Source: Anniella stebbinsi (lineage: Eukaryota; Chordata; Lepidosauria; Squamata; Anniellidae). Taken from it: a DNA stretch of 64,000 nucleotides. The translations under genes were made by a program, and so were the position numbers. The stretch covers positions 18,640,001 through 18,704,000 of the forward strand of contig JARDYH010000003.1 of assembly GCA_029215795.1 (NCBI GenBank), in the 5' to 3' direction. Shown here piece after piece: positions 15,283 through 35,187 of this stretch. Within the stretch, counting starts at the first letter, position 1; the number at the start of each line of letters is the position of its first letter. Under the pieces are notes generated by a model. The model saw nothing but the letters and a program-made list of their open reading frames with translations, searched no databases and was not told the origin of the DNA.

Positions 15283-16433
15283 TGTCGGATGTCAGGTGTA
15301 TCATAGGGAATTCACAAGGCCAGGAGGCCTTGTGAATTGTAAGTTGAAAGATTGGGAATTGTTGTGAGAAAGTCTGTGTCTCTGTAAGCTTATCATCTGT
15401 CACTGTTTCTCATGGGAAGTTTGCTAGCTGAAGCCTTGTGCTGGTGAGTTTCCTTGAGAACAAAGAATGTTTGGAAAAAGAGGGGGCTATCTTGCAGGCT
15501 GTCACTCACACTGTGGTGTCATCAAGAGGAGGTTAAACTGTGCTGCCCTGTTGGCACATGCGTTTGGTTTACAAGTCTGAGGACCTGTCTGTCAAGTGGC
15601 TTGGAATAAGCCAGGCCTCCAGGCTATAAGAGGAATAAGCAAAGGGGGAGAACTTTTGCTAGGATCATCGGTTCAATGCTTGCCATGAAACCCCTCGTGT
15701 TTTGGATTCTATCTGTTTGGAGATGTTGGATGCACTCTGTACATGCTCAGTTGCTATTGGACTTGGAATTTCTAAGGATGGTGCCATGGAAAGTGCTCTG
15801 AGGCTTTTCATAGACTTGGACTTGTGGTTGCTGTTCTGGATCGTGTGTTCTATGGTCTGCGAGAAAGCTTCCCTTCATGGAGCCAAAGTTACGGGCAAAG
15901 GGAAGTTTCCTAGGTCGACCGTTGCTGTTCTGGATCGTGTGTTGTGTGTGACCTGCGAGAGAGGCTCCATCTGAGCCTTAGCTAAAGGCAGGAGGTTTCC
16001 TGGGTCGAAGTTCGTTCCCTGGCATCTTGCTTACTTGGATCAACCCAGGGCTTACTGGCAGACTGGGTCTGGTTAGTGAAAGACGTATTCTGTCTCTGCC
16101 GGTCTTCAGGCACCCCTGTGCTGAAGCTTTCCCTGGGGCTGTGGGCCTGTTCCTAATGGGTCAGTGTGTTTCACGCCTCCTAATTGCTCAGAAAGGACTT
16201 AGTCTATCCCAACACTTCTTGCCCCTAGTGATTGCTGTTCTGGATCGTGTTAAGCCTTTGGAGTCTAAAGCTGTCTTGCCGTCGTCAGCTTTATGTGAAT
16301 GTATGCAAAAATGTAACCGCCATGCTTGAATTCCGTGTGATTTCGCAATAAAAGGAGTCTCACCGCCTTGAGTGTCTGGTCAGTTTGCCTACGTTCGGGA
16401 GCAAAAGCCTGGGGGTTGGGCAAGTTCACGACA
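15283..16433 (+). mobile_element. Probable solo LTR of an endogenous retrovirus-like element
   Basis: Begins TGTCGGATG and ends TTCACGACA, so the ends TGTCG/CGACA are inverse. The flanks are ACGGC (15278-15282) and ATGGC (16434-16438), a 5-base target duplication with one C-to-T change. A TATAAG lies at 15625-15630 and AATAAA at 16347-16352. The motif TTGCTGTTCTGGATCGTGT occurs three times (about 15828, 15922, 16232). No coding region. Orientation follows the TATA and poly(A) signals. Confidence 0.6.
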
Positions 16434-18780
16434 ATGGCAAACGTATATTGGAAGAAAAAGTCTATATGGATCTTGCAGCAAAAATCTGCCAACTGCCTAC
16501 ATTCTCTTGCTCATGGATCTTCCTTGCAAAACCTGCATGGATTTTGCATTCTGATGCAATGTTTTTTCATATGTTCTTCTGAACACATATCAGTGGAAGA
16601 AAAATGTTACAATCAGAATTGGCCTTGACTAGGAATCTACGATTATGTGCATGATATCTGTGTCAATGTCTCTAGTAGACAACTATATGCACAGCAACCA
16701 ATAAAAAGCTTCCACTGGTCAATATCATCGGTTTTGAGAGTCTGTCCATACACTGGAACTATGAGTATCAGCTCTATTCCACCTATTCCCAACTGATACA
16801 CTTCCAGATATTTGCTTCGGTTTGAGTGAAGTTTCATACTTCTGGTATGAAGTTTCCTGAGCTCACAAATTTGGGATTCCCTTTTGATGAGTAAATCACC
16901 TTTTCTCTAGCTCTATTCTCTTTTTGTGCAACTCCTGCAGGCACATTTGTGAGAAAGACCCCACTACATCATCCCACTGGGCTTTTTAACATGGTGTGAA
17001 TGATTTTTTAATATTAAATAATTAAGTATAATAGCTAATCTAGTGCTTCCCACACTGCCACATTGCACACACTCATTTTTGCAACACTCATAATTACATT
17101 GTTAAATTTTTTAACTACTAGTTTGGAAGTAAATGTGTCACAATGTTATATAAATCCACCAATTCCCTGGATATATTTGCTGTAGAAAAAACGGTTCCCC
17201 CCACCGTTCATTGTTTCTTACTGGATTTAGTCTGTCAAATTACTCATAAAAATGCTATAGGATTGATTAGCCACATGGTACAGACCTTTATAAAAGAAAG
17301 TAGTGCAATATGTGCATATTGGGGCAATGAACACAAATGCTTATATGTTATGTGTTTTAAATTGGCCTCCATAATCTGTAACGATGCCACTCAAAAGTGG
17401 CAGGACATTTCATAAATCAGAAATATAGAACATACTAGTTCCCTTGTTCCAGGAAGCATTCTGTCAAAACTGTCTCTTTTAATTAACACCTCCTTATTTA
17501 CTGTATACAATCCAGTCAACACAAACACTCCAAGTTCATTTGGGAGTCATGTGTCAGAGCCTCACATCCATAACTTGAGAAACATTTCTCCTTCTCTGCA
17601 GTATCCCAGAGAATACCAGGATAGTTGTTGTCAGAAACCTGCATGTCAGTTGTACAGAGCACAATGAACTGTAAATATAGAGTGAAACCCAAGCAAACTT
17701 CATGTCATTGGATTTATCTGTAATAACCTATAAAAACCTGTTACAAGCTATAATTTGTAGTCCAGTATACAAATGCAAAAAAAACCTTATGCCTATCAAT
17801 TGAGACAGCTAAATGGAAAGGCAATCTTTTTATTTTACATATCCAAAGCACACTTAAGAGTTTTCCCATATGTAAAGAGTGCTCAACCTACTTTTTCAAG
17901 GCAAAAGTGATGGCTACCTTAAAAAGTGCTGCCTTAAAAAGTCGAAAGCACCTTAAAATGTCCATGCAAGCTGTGTCCACTACCATCTATGACCACTTCT
18001 TTATACATTCTGAACTGTGTGTGTTGGTAAGAGGGTGGGGGCAGCATCCATATAGGACTGCTCCAGCCCCAACCCCTCTCCATCACTTTAGTCACACTAA
18101 ATGCCTGGAGGGTGACAGTGTGAAACAGGGAGCCTCCTCTGGGGGCTCTCCATGACATCCAGAATTCTGGATAAACATCATAAATCTGAATGACAAGAAC
18201 AAAATGACACCCCCCAACCAAATTATACTGCTGGAATGAAGAAAGTGTTTGGAGGCCGGAAGGGGTAATTGGCCAGGACTGGGTTTTTGTGGGGAAGGAC
18301 TGTGAGCTCATGTCAATTCTGGTATTCAAAACAAGTTCGTTGGCTCAGAATCCTTTAATTCGAAGTGTATGCCTTTTGCATCTGGATCCAGTTGAGGGAT
18401 CTCAGGATTTCAGTAAAACATGACATAGATCCCACAAACCTGAAGCCTCCATCCCCGTTTTAAACAATAATTGTCATCATCAGAAATGGGGGAAATGATC
18501 CGGATTGGGCACATGGGTAGAAGGATTTAACTTTTTCCTCCCCCCGCAGCAGTCCCAACAACAGTGTCCCCCTCCCTCAACTACAATTTGGTTTGGAAGG
18601 TAAGCTTCTATTGGTGCCAATGGGAGTTCCTCTCTTGAGGAAATTGCAGCTGTGGGGGGAAGGGACTCTTTTTGGAATTGTGGCAGAGGATGCAATGGTT
18701 TAACCCCTCATCTCACATACTATTGATCCAGATTGGCCCCCACCTCCATGGCAGCAATTGTTTAAAATTACACTTTTATC

Positions 18781-18870
18781 ATCATCATCATCGTCATCAT
18801 CATTATTATTATTATTAATTATTTCTATATTGCCCCTAGCTGAAGCTCTCTGGGCGGTTTACAAAAGATT
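18781..18870 (-). mobile_element. LINE 3' tail fragment with ATC/ATT microsatellite
   Basis: TTGCCCCTAGCTGAAGCTCT then CTGGGCGGTTTACAAAAG is the reverse complement of the L2/CR1-like 3' end. The ATC/ATT repeat just before it is the microsatellite tail of the element. Confidence 0.6.
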
Positions 18871-19039
18871 TACCACTATAACGTATTTAATGTAACACAT
18901 TGTTTGGCCATAAATACTTGTGATGCCCAAGTATCTTCTTGCACTGTTAAGCCAAACTACATCTTATGTTAAATCCATGATTGCTTTTAACATGTCTGCT
19001 TTTTAAAATAAAATTGTGTCCGCATTTGGTGGCAAAAGG

Positions 19040-19440
19040 AAGTATTGCCTGAAAACCATAAGAACATAAGAAGACCACTGCAGGATCAGACCAAAGTCCT
19101 ATCTAGTCCAGCATCTTATTCCCAACCAGATTCCCATGGGAAGCCCACAATCAAGACAAGAGGGCAAGACCCCGTCTTCCACTGTTATTCCCCAGCAACT
19201 GGTATTCAGAGGTGTGCTGCTTCTGATCCTGCATGAAGGATACATACCGTCATGACTAGTAGATACTGACAGCCTTTTCCTCTAAGAATTTGTTTAATCC
19301 CTTCATTGCTAATATGGAATTCACCTTTTTCACAGCTGCCACACTCTGGGTCAACATTTTTATGAAGCTATCCACCATGACCCCAACATCCCTTTCCTGA
19401 TCAGTCACTGCTGGCTCAGATGCCACCAAGGTATATATGA
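19040..19440 (-). mobile_element. CR1/L3-like LINE fragment
   Basis: Starts at CCATAAGAACATAAGAAGAC, continues CTGCAGGATCAGACCAAAG and CTAGTCCAGCATC, the 3'-end block shared by many reptilian CR1 relatives. It then runs through TCAACATTTTTATGAAGC near 19350. A forward-oriented tail of the same kind sits at 46790-46862. Class assigned from memory of the family. Confidence 0.5.
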
Positions 19441-19706
19441 CATTAAAATGTTTTGCCTAACTTTATAGGAAGTCCTGCCACAGTCCTCTATTGCTCAGAA
19501 GGAAGAAGGGGAGGCTAAAGGAGAATACAGTCCCCTTCAATTTCTCAATGTAGAGTGGCTACGAAAGGGCAAATTGACTGCAAGAGCTTCTCCCTATCAT
19601 AACCCTGACTCAACTCACCAAAGCCCTGGGGGTTATAATGGCCACCACCCATTGTGAAAATGCACATCCTTCACCCATTCATCCCTTCTGAAGAGTTGAG
19701 GCCTCA

Positions 19707-21170
<1,464 letters not shown>

Positions 21171-21229
21171 CTATTAAGAAAAAAACAGGGAGTTACATTC
21201 TCTTTCTGCAGCAAGAAAATGTCCATGAC

Positions 21230-21306
21230 AATTCCATGAGTGTAAGCCACCTTGGGAGGGCTTCTGCCCTGAAAGACGGGCAAGTAATATTTTAAATAAA
21301 TAAATG
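21230..21306 (+). mobile_element. LINE 3' tail fragment
   Basis: GTGTAAGCCACCTTGGGAGG, then GACGGGCAAGTAATATTTTA and AATAAATAAAT, the terminal part of an L2/CR1-type element in forward orientation. Confidence 0.5.
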
Positions 21307-21415
21307 CATGTACTATCTTATTTCAGAAGTTTTCAAAATGGAGGACAGCCTTCTCTAGGGCAAATGGGAACAAAAGACCACAGGATTCTGTGAACACAGG
21401 ATTACCTAATAGTAA

Positions 21416-21700
21416 TAACTCATCCTGTGGTATCGTAAAGACTAACAGACATATTGTGGCATAAGCTTTCGTGGAGTAGAAATCACTTCATCAAATGCAA
21501 CTGATAAAGTGGTTCTTCTCCAGACTCCCCTAACCTGGTGCCCTCCAGATGTTTTAGACTTCAACTCCCATCAGCCCCAGCCAGCATGGCCAATAGTCAG
21601 GAATGCAGGGTGTTGTAGTCTAAAACTTCTGGAGAGCACCACGCTGGGGAAGGCTACTGTACTTCATGAAAGCTTATACCACAATACATCAGGCTTTAAG
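21416..21700. repeat. Palindromic repeat interrupted by a second inverted-repeat element
   Basis: The left part (GTGGCATAAGCTTTCGTGGA, ATCACTTCATCAAATGCA) and right part (CATGAAAGCTTATACCACAA) are inverse halves of one repeat. The 130-bp element at 21526-21655, of the CTCCAGATGTTTTAGACT family, lies between them. Insertion order is therefore visible: the palindromic repeat is older. Confidence 0.55.
21526..21655. repeat. Dispersed inverted-repeat family (CTCCAGATGTTTTAGACT), nested copy
   Basis: One of the best preserved copies in the window. The left half CCTAACCTGGTGCCCTCCAG and the right half ending GCACCACGCTGGGGAAGGCT are imperfect inverses around a centre near 21590. Confidence 0.7.
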
Positions 21701-21785
21701 ATTACAGTCCTATGCCCACTTATCTGGGAGTAAACCTCAATGACCTTAATGGGACTTCAGTTAAGAGGTATAGGATTGTAGTGCA
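21700..21785. repeat. Short dispersed repeat with CAGTCCTATGC / ATAGGATTG ends
   Basis: ACAGTCCTATGCCCACTTAT, TGGGAGTAAACCTCAATG and TATAGGATTGTAG form an 85-bp inverted-repeat-like unit. Related traces occur at 37215-37310, 39620-39672 and 40380-40435. Confidence 0.5.
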
Positions 21786-21852
21786 ATGTGTCAAAAATAC
21801 AGCCTTGTTTTTGCTACGACAGAGTAATGCCATCCTTCTGGAAGTTCTCACT

Positions 21853-21853
21853 G

Positions 21854-21892
<39 letters not shown>
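21853..21892. repeat. (TAA)n microsatellite
   Basis: Thirteen uninterrupted ATA/TAA units. Such tracts are also target sites for some LINEs. Confidence 0.9.
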
Positions 21893-21893
<1 letters not shown>

Positions 21894-22154
21894 TACTTAA
21901 CATTTATGTAGTGCATGAGTGGGGAGCCTTTTTTAGGCTGAGGGTCCCATTCCCACATGGTGAACCTAACAGGAGCTGTATGCCAGCAGTGGATAGGGCC
22001 AAAGCAAAAAATTGGTGGGGCCATCCCTCACTTTCTCAGACACCCTCCCAAACCTATTCATACATAGCCACACATTTTCACACACAAATATGCAGCAATT
22101 AGGCTTCAGAGGCTTTTTCAACCCTATTTGCTGCTGGAGTGAGGAGTTCATGGG

Positions 22155-22366
22155 GTAATAATAATAATAATAAATTTATTTTTTACCCGCCTCTCCGTTT
22201 GGATCGAGGCGGGGAACAACAGTAATTATAAAACACGATAAAATACATAAACCTGATTAAAAACATGGCAAACATTATTAAAATAGCAATAAAACATCAT
22301 AAAAACATCATAAAACATTATAAAATTCTACTGGATATGCCTGCCGGAAGAGACCAGTCTTTATTT

Positions 22367-22398
<32 letters not shown>

Positions 22399-22405
22399 TT
22401 CCAAA
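22155..22405 (-). mobile_element. LINE 3' tail fragment with TAA and TTTA repeats
   Basis: TTTTTTACCCGCCTCTCCG, then TCGAGGCGGGGAACAACAG and a long A-rich stretch with AATAAAACAT units. TAA repeats (22158-22175) and a TTTA microsatellite (22358-22400) flank it. This is a reverse-oriented 3' end of an L2-type LINE. Confidence 0.5.
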
Positions 22406-23119
22406 CACCATCTGTCACTAACCATAGGCTAAATGCTATACGCTTTGAAAAAATAAATATGAAAAGCAAGTACCTTTGTTTGGCTTTTACATGTTGGCGG
22501 GGTTTGGGACATTTTTGCATTTAGTACTACACAAGTGGGACGTGCAACAAAATGTTGCAGCATTTTCTCACCTTCTAACAAGATTATTCCTATTCAGGGT
22601 TCCAGCCAGCCAGGATACCCCATTCCTCTACACTCCATTTTCTGTTTCATTTTCATAACTAACACTCAACTTTTGGTGGCCACTGGGTATACTTAGTCTT
22701 TACACTGGCATTTTCCCCACTCAGTTTTTATTTTTAAAGATTTTTTTTAATAGCTCTGCAAACCTCAGTGTTCCCCAAGCATGCTGATACATGACTCTTG
22801 ACTCTCACTGGTTGTGTTTGAGCTCCAATCCTGGGATTGCTTTTAGATGGAAAGATATTTTTCACAGACACAGAAATGCTATTGTCTCCCAAGAAGATAT
22901 GAAAGAAGGCTGGGGAGCAACACTTCTCCAATTGCTCATATATCCCTATCCCCATATATGCACCTAGTCTTCCAGCCAAAATATCCATGTGGAACGTTCT
23001 GTCCTCTGTGAAACTCCTGCAACAGCAGGATCATCAACCTGCTTACAGATATGTGGCATCAGAATTTCGGCTTGCATGTCAGTCTTTAACGAGAAATTAT
23101 TTTACCTGTTAGAACAGGA

Positions 23120-23247
23120 ATGGGGAACCTGTGGCGTTCGCATATTGTTGGAATACAACCCCCATCATCCTTTTCCATAGGCCATGGTGGCTGGGCCTTA
23201 TAAGAGTTGGGGTCCAACAACATCTGGAGAGCAACAGGTTCCCCACC
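23120..23247. repeat. Dispersed inverted-repeat family, diverged copy
   Basis: TGGGGAACCTGTGGC and GTTGGAATACAACCCCCATC on the left, and AGAGTTGGGGTCCAACAACA and TCTGGAGAGCAACAGGTTCC on the right, are inverse halves. Confidence 0.55.
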
Positions 23248-23326
23248 CTGTGTAAGAGGAATCCTTTGGACAGTCTTGGTACCACTGGATGTATTTGATT
23301 CCTTCAGTCATCCCAAGGAGCTGTTA

Positions 23327-24083
<757 letters not shown>

Positions 24084-24230
24084 TCTGGCCAGCCTTCAAA
24101 AGTTGAAACAGTGAAGAGGGCCATCATGGCAGTGAGGACATTGTCAAAATCAAATTTGCTATTCTCCCAGCTTCGGGGCTGGATCATCGGTTGAGACACT
24201 TCTCCATCCTTGTAAGTGATAAAATTGCCC
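24084..24230 (-). CDS. CACNA1C: CACNA1C exon 27: domain III pore loop and selectivity filter
   Basis: Seen: 147 nt, acceptor CCTAACAG, donor GTGAGTATA. It reads [40 protein letters not shown] and VSTFEGWP, ending GA that joins A of exon 28 as Glu. Known: the Glu in STFEGW is the domain III filter glutamate. The [12 protein letters not shown] block contacts dihydropyridines and alpha2-delta in L-type channels. Every key residue is present. Confidence 0.97.
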
Positions 24231-24339
24231 CTGTTAGGAGAAGGAAGGTAAGGAGGGGGAAACATACACAAGAAAATGAAGGCTTTTTTGGGATTAGGTC
24301 CAGTTCATATGGAAGGCTGGCCAGGGATGATGAACTCAC

Positions 24340-24392
24340 TTGCACTCTGCTTCTGTTTGCTTGGAGCTATCGGTACAGCTGTACAGTTTGCC
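24340..24392 (-). CDS. CACNA1C: CACNA1C exon 26: domain III S5-P loop (turret)
   Basis: Seen: 53 nt, too short for an ordinary open-reading-frame scan. Acceptor CCTCCAG, donor GTGAGTTC. It reads GKLYSCTDSSKQTEAEC plus AA, which joins G of exon 27 as Lys. Known: this is the extracellular turret of domain III, close to the alpha2-delta contact surface. GKLY(S/T)C and SSKQTEAECK are conserved. A 109-nt intron separates it from exon 27. Confidence 0.96.
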
Positions 24393-25014
24393 CTGGAGGA
24401 AGATGAAAGCAGAAGAATCACAGATCATTTAATTACTGAACACACTGAGTTATGTTTTAATTAGTGCCTCATGAAGAAATCATGTGCTTTGTTTCCTTCC
24501 CCTGTTGACATTTTTAGTCTTTAATAACTCTAATTACTGTCCCACGTCCACTACATCCTGTTCGGAATTTGCCTTTACCTATATCCTAATATTGTCATGG
24601 ATCTGATTTACAAACTGATTCACAAAGGCAGAAGCAGGGGGACACTACACAGCATGAATAGGGGCAGGTTCTAAATAGGGTGGCAATAATGATTTTGTCA
24701 CAGGTTGATTTTACTAGCCTAAGCAAATTTTTACAAATAAAATGTGTACATATTGAAAACATACTTGACCTTTCCAGTAGATCTTTACAAATTCAACTGG
24801 TGTTTTCTTAAAAAAGTGTCCATTATGTCTCAACAGATCCTATAAATCTTTGAAATCTAAGTGGGATAAATCATCATCAAGGCGTACTCAACCATTCACA
24901 AAGCTATTTCAACATGTGCAAATCCACTGAAAAGTCCAACTTGGGCTAACTTCATCACATATCTGAATATTATGAGAAACTGCTCTTTATTTGAACTTCA
25001 GTTGTATTCAGCTA

Positions 25015-25165
25015 GAAACATAGGAATCTACCTTATACCAAGTCAGAATACTTGTCCTTCTCACCCAGTTCTCCAGAGTCTCAGGCAGAGAAAGGTGTTT
25101 CCCATCACCTGCTACCTGCTCCTTTTAACTGGAGATGCCAGGGGTAGAACCTGGACCTTTTGCAT
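25015..25165 (-). mobile_element. tRNA-derived SINE (reverse orientation)
   Basis: The + strand begins ATAGGAATCTACCTTATACC, runs through CTCCAGAGTCTCAGGCAGAG and TAACTGGAGATGCCAGGGGT, and ends at AGAACCTGGACCTTTTGCAT. This is the reverse complement of the SINE seen at 8553. It is missing most of the tRNA-like head. Confidence 0.65.
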
Positions 25166-25811
25166 GTAAAGAAGGGGTAGGCAACATGCTGTCCAGGGGC
25201 ACCAACATGCCACTGGACATTTTATTGGCACCTGCAAAGGTGTCTTTCCCCTTGCCCCCCCCTTTTTTAATTAGCACATTTTCTTACTGGCAGCTGGACA
25301 TTTCTAAGAAATGTGAGAGCCCCCAGGCCCCAGCTGATGCTATCTTCATTTCCCATGAATGTCTCTAGGCTACATCATGGGGCTCAGAGATATTCTTAAA
25401 AAAATAAAGCGGCAGGCAGCTGCATACTGATGCTTTCCTCTGCAGGATGGCCACCCACAAGAAAAAAGGGAAAATAGTGAAAGGTGCTGAAAACTGGGAT
25501 TCAAAGAAATCGTTAAGTGTATTGTGGCTCAGACTATACCTCTGCCTTGTATACAGTTGTTTGGGCAGGTTACTTGTGCTTCGTGAGTAGCCACACCTCC
25601 CAAGGCAGCCATTTTGTGGTGGTGCCCAGGACAGTTTCTCAAGTTCCCATAAAAGCTGCCTACCCTTGATGTAAAGCATGTGTTCTACCACATAAACTTT
25701 TGCAAGCTTAATTTTTGGTCTCTGGATTCTGATCAGTTTACTTTTCATGTTAAATGCAGAGTTATGTTATGGGGACCAAGACCTTATCGAGATTTTAAAT
25801 TAGATATCTTG

Positions 25812-26190
25812 GGGCACAATCCTATCATGATCCTCCCCAGCCTCTGCACTCTAGCCCCACCCCCTGCATTTCTGCTAGACAGTAGATTTCGCCCATCTAT
25901 TAGCACTGCGTCAGAGAAGTAGACTGGAATGGCCATAGGAAATACCACGATGCAGCTACCCCGGTCTCCTCCCCTCCCTGCCTCCAGGAACGATCCCTCT
26001 GTGCTCCTTTTTCTGAATGCAGAGAGGTAGCCAGCACAGTTCTCTCTGTGCCAGCTATGAAGGGCAGGGGCAGGGAGTGCAGTTTCTTGGCTCCAAGCTC
26101 GGAGCCCTATTTATGAGTTCGGGAACAGGAAACCGAAAAGTCCCATGTCCCTCCAGATGCTATGTAGGGAACATAGGATTGCTCCTTAAG
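25812..26190. mobile_element. Dispersed repeat with CAATCCTAT-type ends, copy 2
   Basis: Begins GGGGCACAATCCTATCATGA and ends CATAGGATTGCTCCTT, which are inverse. The interior shares the AGAGAGGTAGCCAGCACAG and GCCAGCTATGAAGGGCAGGG blocks with 3322-3735. Confidence 0.55.
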
Positions 26191-26464
26191 TTATGTATTC
26201 TTAACTAAGCATACATTTTTACAATTAATAATTTATTTTATCGCATGAAACTAAAAGAAAATGGTGTCCAATTGATGAAAGGTTTATGAGACAAGCTATT
26301 GAGAACATTATACTTTGTTCAGATTTAATGTCAGGCACATTGTTAAAGCTACTGCATTGACCAGTGAGGGTAGAGCTGTGCTCCATTGTCCATCTTTGGC
26401 TTATTAGCATGTAACATGTCCTAACTTAAATGCCTCAGCTCTAAGCTTAATGGTGTCATGTTTT

Positions 26465-27400
26465 TTGGAATTTATTATTTTATTTATTTATTTATTTATT
26501 GCATTTTTATACCGCCCCATAGCCGAAGCTCTCTGGGCGGTTCACAAAAATTAAAACCATGAAATCATTTTAAAATATATAAAACAAGGCACAATCTAAA
26601 AACACAGAATAACATACAATATAAAAACACAACCAGAATAAAACCAAGCAGCAGGAATTAATACAGATTAAAATACAAATTTAAAACAGCAAGGATTAAA
26701 ATTGAGTTAATTTAACTGTTAAAATACTGGGAGAATAAAAAGGTCTTCACCTGGCGACGAAAAGAGTACAAAGTAGGTGCCAGGCGAACCTCTCTGGGGA
26801 GCTCATTCCACAGCCGGGGTGCCACAGCAGAGAAAGCCCTCCTCCTAGTGGCCACCTGCCTCACTTCCTTTGGCAGGGGCTCACGGAGAAGGACCCCTGT
26901 AGATGATCTTAGGGTCCGGGCAGGTACATATGGGAGGAGGCGTTCCTTTAGATATCCTGGCCCCAAGTCTTTTAGGGCTTTAAATGTTATAGTACCAGCA
27001 CTTTGAATTGGGCCCGGACCTGGATCGGCAGCCAGTGAAGTTGGAAAAGGACTGGCGTAATATGGTCTCGTTGGCCAGTCCCCGTTAACAATCTGGCTGC
27101 CCTGTTTTGTACCAGCTGAAGTTTCCGGACCGTTTTCAAAGGCAGCCCCACGTATAACGCATTGCAGTAATCCAAACGAGAGGTTATGAGAGCATGGATA
27201 ACTGTAGCTAGGCTGCCTCTGTCCAGATAAGGGCGCAGTTGGTATATCAGCCTAAGCTGGTAAAAGGTGCTCTTTGCCACCGAGTTCACCTGTGCCTCAA
27301 GCGACAGTTCTGGATCCAAGAGCACCCCCAAACTACGGACCCGATCCTTTAGGGGGAGTGCAACCCCCTCCAGAACAGTAGCATCCTAAGTAGTAGTAGT
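26465..27400 (-). mobile_element. L2/CR1-clade LINE, C-terminal reverse-transcriptase part and 3' end
   Basis: Minus-strand frames at 27331-26987 (114 residues) and 26966-26712 (84 residues) read LGVLL-type DPELSLEAQVNSVAKS, HALITSRLDYCNALYVGLPL, QNRAARLLTGTG, ITPVLFQLHWLPIQVRAQFK, then GPGYLKERLLPYVPARTLRS and RRAFSAVAPRLWNELPREVR. These are the C-terminal signatures of L2/CR1 reverse transcriptases. The 3' tail has CCGAAGCTCTCTGGGCGGTT and a TTTA microsatellite. One break separates the two frames; the copy is 5'-truncated near 27400. Confidence 0.85.
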
Positions 27401-28515
27401 AGCATCCTAAGAGAAAGCTCCATAATCCTGGCATAAATTTAACATGTTCAGACACAGAAAAAAGCACATTAGATAATGGAAATTTAGGAAGAAACAGAGA
27501 AAGCAGATGCTGCACAATCTGCACAAACAATTATCAGGATGCCATGGCCCCAAACTTGAAGATGGCATATATGGGATAAGATCCAACATCTATTTCAAAG
27601 GCATGTGATTCTAAATAGAGCTGAATATTCACAACGTTAGATTTTTGCCTCAAGAACAGGGTGAACAGTACTCAAAAACACTTGAAAAATGGAGCGGGAG
27701 TGTGCTGAGCACTTTGTACCATTTTTTCATTACCTTACTGCTTCAATTCTCAACTTTGCGTTCTTCAGATAAAATAACAAGGGTCCAGTCAGATACATAA
27801 GCACCTAAGATGGTAGCACCTCTAATACAGACTTGAATGTTCCCCTGGTTTTCACACTTCATATGCAATTCCATTGCTGCTACTGATAAAAGCAGCTTTT
27901 TAGACAGAAACACTACTAATATCAGATATAATGTACCACTAACAAGAGCTTCTACAGAGTAAGGGCTTGGTGCCCACTTTTTGACAATCTTTTACAGAGG
28001 ATTCAAGTGTTTCCCTATTAAGCACATGGTGGGTCCTGCCATCTTTATTGCTTGTGCATCTGATTAGGCATGTAGATCTATGTGATCCAAGATGGTAGCG
28101 TCCATAGTGTAGACTCTCCTGGGGGTGTCCCTTCACACCTTTACCAAACATGTGGTCAGGATGTATTGCCAGCAGGAACACACTGCTGTTGGAGCAAGTA
28201 GGCACAGCCCCACTCCCCCTTTCACATTTTCGATTAACGTTTGGAGGGACTTCTGCAGAATATCACAACGGCATTCACAACATGGTCAAAATGGTTTCTG
28301 GAAAATGGTTGAATGGGGAAGCATTTTTCACTCTATACTAAAAAGAAGTTGAAAGAAAAGTGAATAATTTTGATTCAGCCCTCACTGTAAGTCTTGATCT
28401 AAAGAAGAGCATCCAGATTCTCCATTAGCTTTACAAGTTTAAAGTAAATAGGTCAGCCACCTTTAATATTTCTGAATGATAGTACTGATTATATAGAGCT
28501 CCAGGCAATTCTTCA

Positions 28516-29790
<1,275 letters not shown>

Positions 29791-29878
29791 CTTTAGTCCT
29801 TTGGCTCTGTTGATAGCCCTCAGTGGTCTGAGCACTCGCAGGACTCGTAGTATCTTCACTACGTTGATGGCACTAGAC
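29791..29878 (-). CDS. CACNA1C: CACNA1C exon 24: domain III S4 voltage sensor
   Basis: Seen: 88 nt, acceptor TTCTCCAG, donor GTAGAA. It reads [20 protein letters not shown] and AINRAKGLK. Basic residues occur every third position (K, R, R, R, R), the S4 pattern. Known: S4 is the moving voltage sensor, and [10 protein letters not shown] is the start of the S4-S5 linker. All gating charges are intact. In the transcript a 44-nt GU repeat lies about 290 nt downstream of the donor. Confidence 0.97.
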
Positions 29879-34991
<5,113 letters not shown>

Positions 34992-35051
34992 CTTAAGAAT
35001 AATTTCTAATGTAAAGATACTAGTGAAGACATAATCTGCATTGCCTAGGAT
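34992..35051 (-). CDS. CACNA1C: CACNA1C exon 22: alternative domain III S2
   Basis: Seen: 60 nt, phase 0 at both ends; acceptor ATTTTTCAG, donor GTAACC. It reads ILGNADYVFTSIFTLEIILK. Known: the ILGNADYVFTSIFTLEI peptide is the exon 22 form of III S2 and replaces exon 21. Identical length and phase keep the frame whichever is used. Nothing in the coding sequence suggests decay, so both forms are probably expressed. Confidence 0.96.
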
Positions 35052-35187
35052 CTGAAAAATAAGCACAGTTGGGTTAGTGATTACTGAGCGTGGCCAAGAC
35101 AAACAGGTGCGTGTGTTAGCGACAGGTAGCAGCAGTGAACTAGTGGGCTCATGAGTGAGATAATGGAAGAGAAGATGGGGACTTTAC
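35052..35187 (-). other. Intron between alternative exons 21 and 22
   Basis: 136 nt, starting GTAAAG and ending TTTTTCAG on the transcript strand. No repeats. It is long enough for ordinary splicing, so exclusivity of exons 21 and 22 cannot rest on steric hindrance alone. Confidence 0.7.
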
